A stretch of DNA of 64,000 bases, taken from NCBI GenBank assembly GCA_965199845.1, contig CBDATZ010000033.1, positions 1-64,000 on the forward strand, in the 5' to 3' direction. The first letter of the stretch is position 1; the number at the start of each line of letters is the position of its first letter. Position numbers and translations under genes: made by a program. This DNA is from Ilyomonas sp965199845. GTDB lineage: Bacteria > Bacteroidota > Bacteroidia > Chitinophagales > Chitinophagaceae. This document shows, piece by piece, positions 55,886 through 64,000 of this stretch. The notes below the pieces were generated by a model. It was not told the origin of the DNA, searched no databases, and worked only from the letters and a program-made list of their open reading frames with translations.

Positions 55886-56055
55886 AATTATTGATTTGAT
55901 ACCAAAGGAAAACCAACAGGAGCGGCGGTTATAATCTGTTTGACCAACTGTATAAAACTGTTGACGAAATGCAGATATATAAGCAACCGCAAATGAAATT
56001 ATTTATTTTGTTTCTTTACCTGCATTATTGCTATGATTAATTTGCAGCCATCACT

Positions 56056-57351
56056 ATGTTTATAGAACCAACATCAAATAATACAGCAGCGCCACATTAT
56101 CTTGAAGCAAATGGAACTAAGCAGAAGAATACGTTCTTCCTGGTTATGCTGTTAGGACTTCTCGATACTATTACGCCGTTTTCTATTGATATGTATTTGC
56201 CGGCGTTTCCGGATATAGCAAGAGACCTGAATACAACGGTCGAAAATGTTTCGCTAAGCGTATCTTCTTACTTTTTAGGCTTTGCGCTGGGGCAAATTTT
56301 GTATGGACCTTTGTTAGATCGCTTTGGAAGAAAAATCCCCTTGTATATAGGTCTTCTTTTGTACATCGCAACAACCATTGGCTGTGCTGCTTGTCAAACC
56401 ATTCATAGCTTACTTATCATGAGGTTTGCGCAAGCATTGGGTGGCTGTGTGGCATCGGTCGCCGCTATTGCTATGGTGCAGGATTTTTTTCCGCCTAACA
56501 AGAGTGCTTCGGTTCTTTCTTTTCTGGTATTGGTAGTGGGTCTTTCGCCTTTGCTTGCACCAACCGTGGGAAGCTTCGTGGTTAGCAGCCTGAGCTGGCA
56601 TTATGTGTTCATTGTACTGGCTGTTATTGCGGCGATTCTTTTAGTTATTACCTGGTATTTTTTACCGCAAGGCGCGCCACCTGATACGTCGGTTTCTCTT
56701 ATGCCGAAACCCATTCTTTCGGTATTTAAAAATATACTTCTGGCGCCAAATTTTTACGTGTTTGCCATAGCCGGAACTTTTTCTTTTTCCGGATTGTTTA
56801 TTTATGTTGCCGGTTCGCCTGCCATGTTTATGGACTATTTTCATCTCAGTGCCAAAGAGTATGGTGGCGTATTTGCGTTCTTGTCTGTCGGCTTTATTGG
56901 CGGCAGCCAGTTAAATCACATTCTTACACGGCAATATTCCAATCAAAAAATTTTTGCTGCTATTCTGTATATACAGGTTTTTTCCGGCATCTTGTTTACA
57001 ATCGGTGTGATGAACAACTGGCTTTCTCTCAGCGGACATCTTGTATTTTTATTTGTTATTTTGATTTGTACCGGATTGAGTTATCCGAATGCAGCTTCTT
57101 TGGCATTAGCTCCTTTTTCTAAACAGGCAGGCAGCGCTTCGGCGTTGTTAGGTTTTTTGCAGATTGGTATCGGCGGTATCATTTCTTCTGCAGTTGGATT
57201 GCTTCATACAAAAGGAAGTTTTTCTACCGCGTTTAGCATGGCAATGTCGTCTTGTATTGCTTTGGTAATTTACATGGCGGGTAAAAAGAGCGTAGCCAAA
57301 GCAAAGCTGATACGTGAAGCAAATGATATTTCTATCCATCAAAATAAATAA
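56056..57351 (+). CDS. Bcr/CflA-family MFS multidrug transporter
   Basis: 431 residues, 12 membrane helices. DTITPFSIDMYLPAFPDIARD and GQILYGPLLDRFGRKIPLYIG are the Bcr/CflA signatures. MRFAQALGGCVASVAAIAMVQDF follows. Proton-driven export of drugs such as bicyclomycin or chloramphenicol is known in the family; the substrate here is not shown. Confidence 0.93.
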   Translation: MFIEPTSNNTAAPHYLEANGTKQKNTFFLVMLLGLLDTITPFSIDMYLPAFPDIARDLNTTVENVSLSVSSYFLGFALGQILYGPLLDRFGRKIPLYIGLLLYIATTIGCAACQTIHSLLIMRFAQALGGCVASVAAIAMVQDFFPPNKSASVLSFLVLVVGLSPLLAPTVGSFVVSSLSWHYVFIVLAVIAAILLVITWYFLPQGAPPDTSVSLMPKPILSVFKNILLAPNFYVFAIAGTFSFSGLFIYVAGSPAMFMDYFHLSAKEYGGVFAFLSVGFIGGSQLNHILTRQYSNQKIFAAILYIQVFSGILFTIGVMNNWLSLSGHLVFLFVILICTGLSYPNAASLALAPFSKQAGSASALLGFLQIGIGGIISSAVGLLHTKGSFSTAFSMAMSSCIALVIYMAGKKSVAKAKLIREANDISIHQNK

Positions 57352-57380
57352 AAGTCGAAAGGTTATTAAAGGTTTGTATT

Positions 57381-58085
57381 ATGATGAAATATTTTTTCTT
57401 ATTCATGTTAATTTGTCTGTTGGCAAATCATCTGCAAGCTCAATCTATCAAAGCTTTTAATAAATATCTTACTTATAACAACCAGGTTTTATTTGTCAAA
57501 ACAATTTCCGAAGATTCTATACAAGGAACTATGTTTTTGTATGAAAGAAACAGCAACAGAAAGCCCTGGAAACCGATAGATTCGTTTCCTGTTGTTGTAG
57601 GTCGCGCAGGCTTGGCAAAAGGTGAGCAGGCAAACGTTTTATTTGGTAACAACATGCCTGTAAAAAAGGAAGGTGATGGCAAATCGCCCGCAGGCATTTT
57701 TCCGCTGGGCGATGTCTTTAGTTATCATAAACTGGATCATTTAAAGATGCCTTTTGTACAGGTTGATACCAACTTTTATTGTGTTGATGATATGGCTTCT
57801 TCATACTATAATACATTGGTTGTAAAAGATACTGCGAAAGAAGTTTTCAACAGTTTTGAATATATGAAACGGAAAGATAGTTTGTATGAATACGGCGTGT
57901 GGGTTCTATATAATAGTAACCCGGTTGAAACTGGTAATGGCTCCTGCATTTTTATTCATGTCTGGCGGGGTGAAAATAACGGCACGTCAGGTTGCACAGC
58001 TATGTCAAAACAAAATATTTTGCGATTGATTCGTTGGCTTGACAAAAAGAAAAATCCGATTTTATTGCAGATAGTAAAACAATAA
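57381..58085 (+). CDS. L,D-transpeptidase (YkuD)-family protein
   Basis: 234 residues with signal peptide (FLFMLICLLANHLQAQ). The YkuD catalytic segment is IHVWRGENNGTSGCTAMS, with His193 and Cys205 as the expected active-site residues. PVKKEGDGKSPAGIFPLG is the family substrate-loop motif. Would cross-link or modify peptidoglycan in the periplasm. It starts 29 bp after the transporter stop. Confidence 0.88.
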   Translation: MMKYFFLFMLICLLANHLQAQSIKAFNKYLTYNNQVLFVKTISEDSIQGTMFLYERNSNRKPWKPIDSFPVVVGRAGLAKGEQANVLFGNNMPVKKEGDGKSPAGIFPLGDVFSYHKLDHLKMPFVQVDTNFYCVDDMASSYYNTLVVKDTAKEVFNSFEYMKRKDSLYEYGVWVLYNSNPVETGNGSCIFIHVWRGENNGTSGCTAMSKQNILRLIRWLDKKKNPILLQIVKQ

Positions 58086-58115
58086 GCAAGTGCATATTTA
58101 TCTGTATGTGATTGC

Positions 58116-58655
58116 TTATTTGTTTGGAAAAATGGCTGTATTGGATCGGCTTGTATTTGTTTGATTGTAAAAGACCGGATAACTGTTTCGTTCCACACCA
58201 ATACTTCCAGATATAGAGAATGTTTTTTCGTTGTTGATATACATCAGTCCAAGCTCTGCTCGGGAAGACAAACTCAGATTGTTATTGTTGAAGGAAAGAT
58301 TGTTGCCATTGATTTTGCCGGGATTTGAAGAAAGAAACGCATTATTAAAATTGATGTAGGCCGGCGCTACGGATACGCCTGTAAAAGCATAGAGATTATT
58401 ATTTAACCGGCGGTTTATTTGTATGCCGACAGGCGCTGCAAAAACAGATGCGCTGCCACCTTTGAAAAAGCTGTAACCAACTGAAATATCAGCATATTTA
58501 CTAAACGACCATTTCTTATGATAGCTGCTGTCAAAAACAGGCGCATTTCTAATAGCGTCGCCGGTTGTATAATTTAAATAACTTCCGGGTAAAACGGTTT
58601 GCGCTTTAGCCGCTACAACAAAAATTATCACCACAAATACAAAAATCATCCGCAT
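58116..58655 (-). CDS. Small outer-membrane/secreted protein of unknown function
   Basis: 179 residues with signal peptide (FVVIIFVVAAKAQ). The strands IQINRRLNNNLYAFTGVSV and LSLSSRAELGLMYI fit a short beta-barrel or a barrel fragment. Family not recognised. Convergent with the L,D-transpeptidase gene. Confidence 0.7.
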   Translation of the reverse strand: MRMIFVFVVIIFVVAAKAQTVLPGSYLNYTTGDAIRNAPVFDSSYHKKWSFSKYADISVGYSFFKGGSASVFAAPVGIQINRRLNNNLYAFTGVSVAPAYINFNNAFLSSNPGKINGNNLSFNNNNLSLSSRAELGLMYINNEKTFSISGSIGVERNSYPVFYNQTNTSRSNTAIFPNK

Positions 58656-58770
58656 GTAGAAACAGTTATTTTATAAAAGTACAAGTTGTTGAATGATTAG
58701 AAAAAAGTAAAGCAAAAGCTAACAATTCTTTTTACAGTTGTATTTGCTTTTTTTATTTTAAACATGAGAT

Positions 58771-59304
58771 TTATGATGCTTTTGCTTTTAAAAGAGCTAC
58801 CACTTCTTTCCAGTTATTGGCTCTTGTATGATGAGTGTAATTCGCATTATGACCAGCCGAAAACATAATGGTTTCACCTTTAGAGAAATCAAGATTTTTA
58901 CAATGATCATCAATCATATAATCGGTGTTAATGATGCTTTTGTCACCACAAAAAACAATATGCTTCCAGCCAATAAAAGGAAAATGTTCTTTCAGCCATT
59001 CATATTTTTCGGCTAACGATTGCGGAAATTCCATTGCCGCAGAAACAATATACACTTCATAATCTTCCATTAATGAAAGAACAGATTCGACAGCATCCTG
59101 CATAAGCGGCAAGGTTCTGAAAAAGCCGGGCGCGGTTACAAATTTCCGTACGGCGCCTTTGTCGGGAAAAGCATCTCCTTCACTAACGCCAATCAGGTTT
59201 TCTTTAGGCACTTTAATGCCATAATCGGGTTCATACCAATTCAGAAATTGTGTTTCCACATCTGCCAGCACGCCATCCATATCTATTGCTATTGTCTTCT
59301 TCAT
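58771..59304 (-). CDS. 5'(3')-deoxyribonucleotidase-type HAD phosphatase
   Basis: 177 residues. HAD motif I is AIDMDGVLADVE (Asp8, Asp10), motif II is VYIVSAAMEFP, and motif III/IV are in WKHIVFCGDKSIINTDYMIDD. The match is to NT5C-like deoxyribonucleotidases, which dephosphorylate dNMPs. Length fits the bacterial members. Confidence 0.9.
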   Translation of the reverse strand: MKKTIAIDMDGVLADVETQFLNWYEPDYGIKVPKENLIGVSEGDAFPDKGAVRKFVTAPGFFRTLPLMQDAVESVLSLMEDYEVYIVSAAMEFPQSLAEKYEWLKEHFPFIGWKHIVFCGDKSIINTDYMIDDHCKNLDFSKGETIMFSAGHNANYTHHTRANNWKEVVALLKAKAS

Positions 59305-59500
59305 TTTACTCTATACTTTTATCCAGCAAAAGTAAGAGCACTATAGTTTAGGAAGCGTTTGTTTCAAATGTAACTGTTGGTAAAAGCAATACCAAACTAT
59401 TTATATTAGTTGATAGATAAGTTCTTTTCTAACTGATTGTGTATTGCGAAAGATTGGGTTTATGTGAACAGATACTTTATAAAATTATCGTCAGGCTTAC

Positions 59501-60226
59501 TCAATTCAACTTTCCCCAAAGTTGAAATTCGTGTATAGCCGGATGTAGCCCATCGTAAGTACTGATGAGTTTAAACTTTAGATACTTTGCAGTAAATTGA
59601 TCAAAAGAAAATACCTGGTATGGCGTTGCGTATAATTTGACATTTTGTGTTTTAAATTTTCCTAATGAAGTAAATTTTCCTGTTGGCGAATCGTTGCCTG
59701 CTAATAGCTCAAAATCTTTAATATTGTACTCTGCTGTTTCACCAATGAGCATCGTAAATGTATGAAAGGTTGCGCTTTTACCATCTTTAAAACCATATAC
59801 AGCCTGCTGTCCAATTCCATAATTTAATTGTGCCCAATCTTCCGATCCATCAATCGTATTCTTCCAGTCATCATCACTTGCTGCTACGATATTGCCACCA
59901 TTTTCCTCCGATAGAAGATTGATTTCATCCGACTGATTTGTTGTAGAGCTATTTGCTGTTACTTGCTGATTTTTTGTTGCCGTATCAGACTCGGTTATCG
60001 TATCTGTTTTGATTGATGTTTCCGGCGGCGCTTGTTGAGGAACTTTATTTCCTTCAACTGGTGTATCAACATGCGTTTGTAGAACGCTGCTTGTTTTTTC
60101 ACTTTTATGAAAGCAGCCTGATTGATTCATGGCTAACAAAAATCCTGTTACCGCAGTTATAATACCTGCCGTTGCTGTTAAAATGCCAGGCAATGTTTGC
60201 CACCAGCTTTGTTTTTCCTCAGCCAT
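59501..60226 (-). CDS. Membrane-anchored protein with discoidin-like C-terminal domain
   Basis: 241 residues. Cytoplasmic N-tail, one membrane helix (ILTATAGIITAVTGFLLAM), then a ~70-residue Ser/Thr/Gln/Asn-rich linker. The C-terminal ~115 residues look like an F5/8-type (discoidin) beta-sandwich (FHTFTMLIGETAEYNIKDFEL, YLKFKLISTYDG, IHEFQLWGKL). It may bind carbohydrate or another surface ligand; function not known. Confidence 0.7.
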   Translation of the reverse strand: MAEEKQSWWQTLPGILTATAGIITAVTGFLLAMNQSGCFHKSEKTSSVLQTHVDTPVEGNKVPQQAPPETSIKTDTITESDTATKNQQVTANSSTTNQSDEINLLSEENGGNIVAASDDDWKNTIDGSEDWAQLNYGIGQQAVYGFKDGKSATFHTFTMLIGETAEYNIKDFELLAGNDSPTGKFTSLGKFKTQNVKLYATPYQVFSFDQFTAKYLKFKLISTYDGLHPAIHEFQLWGKLN

Positions 60227-60616
60227 AAATGATTGTAATAATACAACTGCTAAAAAACGAAAAATCTGATAAATAAAAATAATATTTTGTAATAATATTT
60301 TAACTTGTTTACAGACGATATTGTGTAAAATGTAGATTGGTTATTTTCAACGCATACGAATACAACAGATGTTCTTATATTGTAAGTAGCGAATTCATCC
60401 TGCATTCTCTATTTATCGCTGGTCTTCAGCTTAAAAAGTCAACAATGCAGTAAGATTATATTTACATACGGAATATTATTAAGTGCCAAATATATAAGAC
60501 GATTCAATTGAAACGACTCAATACAGGTGTGATAATATATTGAAAGGAACACGAGCTACTAGAGTTTGATTTGTTGTTAAAGAAATAAAAATTTAAAAGA
60601 GTAATTCATAATTTGT

Positions 60617-61042
60617 TTGCTCGTTTAAATTCCTGTTCTATATTTGCACCCCCAATCACAAAAAGGGATGTTCTTTAAAAAGTAAATGCAAATCGGATCT
60701 GAAAATTACTTTGTTTTATAAATAAAGTTTTTATTTTTGTTCTCCCGCTAAACAATAGATTTTTGAATCTGAAAAGTTTTAAAAAACTTCAAAAAAAGTT
60801 TGGCAGTAAAGTGTAACAACACTACTTTTGCACCCCGCTTTTAAAGCGAAAAAGTTCTTTTAAAAAAGTTAACTAAAGCAGAAGAAATCTTCAAAAAAGA
60901 TTTTGAAATTTGGTTCAAAATATAATACTTTTGCAACCCGCTTTTGAAAGAATAGCAATTGAATATCTGCTCTTTATAAAATCTTAGCCAAATAAAGTTC
61001 ATTTAAAAAGATTTGGTAGTTTGAAAAAAGATTTTACCTTTG
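60617..61042 (+). promoter_or_regulatory. Array of five tandem rRNA promoters
   Basis: Five units each have a -33 TTG, 18-20 bases, and a -7 TAnnTTTG; four continue into GCA(A/C)CCC. The -7 boxes are at 60639-60646 (TATATTTG), 60732-60739 (TATTTTTG), 60823-60830 (TACTTTTG), 60926-60933 (TACTTTTG) and 61035-61042 (TACCTTTG). Their -33 TTGs are at 60617, 60711, 60800, 60903 and 61013. All drive the 16S-23S operon. The regular 91-109-bp spacing suggests duplication of one promoter module. The part of the long gap before them (60227-60610) holds no gene I can see. Confidence 0.8.
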
Positions 61043-61172
61043 CAACCCCAAACGAAATAGTAAGGCTTTAAAAAGCTAATAAGTTCTACGAAATAATCAA
61101 ATGAGACATTAGGTCTGAAGGCTCAAAACCTTATCATTTGCAAATGTCAAAATCAAGTAATTGATAATGATA

Positions 61173-61190
61173 AGTTCTTTGAAAGATTGG
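61173..61190 (+). promoter_or_regulatory. boxA-type antitermination site before 16S rRNA
   Basis: GTTCTTTGAAAGATTGG resembles Bacteroidota boxA (GCTCTTTGA) and recurs in similar form before the 23S gene. It lies about 130 bp before the 16S start. Confidence 0.55.
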
Positions 61191-61318
61191 AAACAACAGT
61201 ACGTAATTTTAGAATTATATTCTTAACTACGGTAAAGTTTTAAACGTAACATAATTAAATCAGACCGTTAATTTCTATTTAATTGAGAATTTAATAGTCA
61301 GAGATTCAAACATCATTT

Positions 61319-62845
<1,527 letters not shown>

Positions 62846-62929
62846 AGAGTACTGTTTATCACTTTGTTCTGTTGTTTCCAATTCTTTTAAATTATTCAAG
62901 TTCTTTCACGGTTTAGTTTGACCCGTTTC

Positions 62930-63003
62930 AGACCCGTAGCTCAGTTGGTTAGAGCGCTACACTGATAATGTAGAGGTCACCAGTTCAACTCTGGTCGGGT
63001 CTA
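62930..63003 (+). tRNA. tRNA-Ile (GAT)
   Basis: Starting at 62930, acceptor AGACCCG pairs with CGGGTCT. D-arm is GCTC...GAGC, anticodon loop CTGATAA (GAT at 62964-62966), T-arm ACCAG/CTGGT. No CCA is encoded. Located in the 16S-23S spacer as usual. Confidence 0.97.
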
Positions 63004-63025
63004 CTTATCATTAAAGAGGTTATAC

Positions 63026-63099
63026 GGGGGGTTAGCTCAGCTGGCTAGAGCATCTGCCTTGCACGCAGAGGGTCATCGGTTCGACTCCGATATCCTCCA
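63026..63099 (+). tRNA. tRNA-Ala (TGC)
   Basis: Acceptor GGGGGGT pairs with ATCCTCC (two G-U pairs). Anticodon loop CTTGCAC has TGC at 63060-63062; T-arm is ATCGG/CCGAT. Discriminator A at 63099 and no encoded CCA. Second spacer tRNA of the rRNA operon. Confidence 0.97.
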
Positions 63100-63200
63100 C
63101 TATTTATGTTCTTTTATTCATTTATTGATGTAGGCATTAGGTCAATAGATTCATTATCTAAACATCAACATAATCAATTACAGTAATGCGAATTGATTTA

Positions 63201-63217
63201 GCTCTTTGACATATTGG
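63201..63217 (+). promoter_or_regulatory. boxA-type antitermination site before 23S rRNA
   Basis: GCTCTTTGACATATTGG matches the Bacteroidota boxA and precedes the 23S gene by about 70 bp. Confidence 0.6.
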
Positions 63218-63284
63218 GAAAGCGAATTATGAATTAATAAGCAAATAGTTTAGTGGTGGTAACATCACTACAATTTCAAACTTT

Positions 63285-64000
63285 TTTAAAGCAACATAAG
63301 GGCGCATGGTGGATGCCTTGGGTCTGAGAGGCGATGAAGGACGTGGTAAGCTGCGATAAGCTTGGGAAAGCTGCACACGAGCATTATATCCCAAGATTTC
63401 CGAATGAGACAACTCACTATATTGAAGATATAGTACTCGAAAGAGAGCCAACCCGGAGAACTGAAACATCTAAGTACCCGGTGGAAAAGAAAATAATAAT
63501 GATTCCCTAAGTAGTGGCGAGCGAAATGGGAAGAGCCTAAACTTAAGCGGCGTGCCGTTTAAGGGTTGTAGGACTGCATTTAGAAACTGTTATCAAGTTG
63601 AATCTTCTGGAAAGTTGAGCCATAGCGGGTGATAGCCCCGTAAACACAAATTAATAGGGACGAGCAGTATCCTGAGTAGTGCGGGACCGGAGAAATCTTG
63701 CATGAATCTGCCAGCACCATCTGGTAAGGCTAAATACTCCTCAGACACCGATAGTGAACCAGTACCGTAAGGGAAAGGTGAAAAGCACCCCGAACAGGGG
63801 AGTGAAATAGTACCTGAAACCGTGCGCCTACAAGCGGTCGGAGCATAGCAATATGTGACGGCGTGCCTTTTGCATAATGAGCCTACGAGTTACTCCTCAC
63901 TGGCAAGGTTAAGTTCTTATTTAACGGAGCCGTAGCGAAAGCAAGTCCAAATAGGGCGATTAGTCAGTGGGGGTAGACGCGAAACTTTGTGATCTATCCA
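63285..64000 (+). rRNA. rrl: 23S ribosomal RNA, 5' part, cut by window edge
   Basis: Begins near AAAGCAACATAAGGGCGCAT and reads GGTGGATGCCTTGG, then CCTAAGTAGTGGCGAGCGAA and GAACCAGTACCGTAAGGGAA, all conserved 23S 5' segments. About 716 bases are inside the window. Confidence 0.97.

Overview
The window looks like a chromosomal segment from a member of the Bacteroidota, most probably family Chitinophagaceae. Support comes from the 16S rRNA gene at the right end, the low-to-moderate G+C, the TAnnTTTG-type promoters, the near absence of Shine-Dalgarno sites, and the gene content (TonB-dependent receptor, DUF3127, adenine deaminase, LytTR two-component pair, GH140-type hydrolase). I do not name a genus. 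No phage, transposase, integrase or CRISPR array was found.

Layout. 0-1 kb: the 5' part of a secreted S9-type peptidase running off the left edge. 1.4-8.6 kb: an AraC regulator and an RND efflux system (lipoprotein adaptor, inner-membrane pump, outer-membrane factor), closed by a strong hairpin. 9.0-10.4 kb: an RhlE-type DEAD-box helicase behind a structured leader. 10.5-13.7 kb: a divergent Lgt-like membrane protein, a radical SAM protein resembling tetraether-lipid synthases (Tes, COG1964) and two small membrane proteins. 13.8-21.9 kb: two vanadium-haloperoxidase/PAP2 lipoproteins flanking two outer-membrane barrels, followed by a FecA-like TonB receptor; a duplicated operator/promoter-like module precedes the set. 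21.9-36.4 kb: a frameshifted LTA-synthase-like gene, DUF3127 protein, FAD oxidoreductase, adenine deaminase, GH140-like hydrolase, MFS transporter, MOSC protein, gluconate-type kinase, and a GMC dehydrogenase with its small subunit.

36.5-40.7 kb is sparsely coding and partly decayed: gene remnants, a frameshifted excisionase-like HTH gene, phased 9-bp iterons and small secreted or hypothetical proteins. 41.0-47.2 kb: M29 aminopeptidase, OmpA protein, Gfo/Idh/MocA oxidoreductase, DUF5009 membrane protein and DUF4268 protein.

47.3-52.9 kb is a phenylalanine/tyrosine catabolic locus. PhhA with PhhB makes tyrosine, HppD makes homogentisate, HmgA opens the ring and a FAH-family hydrolase finishes the route; a flavin-reductase-like protein sits in the same operon. 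hmgA is divergent and its frame is broken at a run of nine A. 52.9-60.2 kb: LytTR/LytS-type two-component genes with an acyltransferase, a Bcr/CflA transporter, an L,D-transpeptidase, a deoxyribonucleotidase and hypotheticals.

60.6-64.0 kb is an rRNA operon. Five tandem promoters at 91-109 bp intervals are followed by 16S, tRNA-Ile(GAT), tRNA-Ala(TGC) and the 5' end of 23S.
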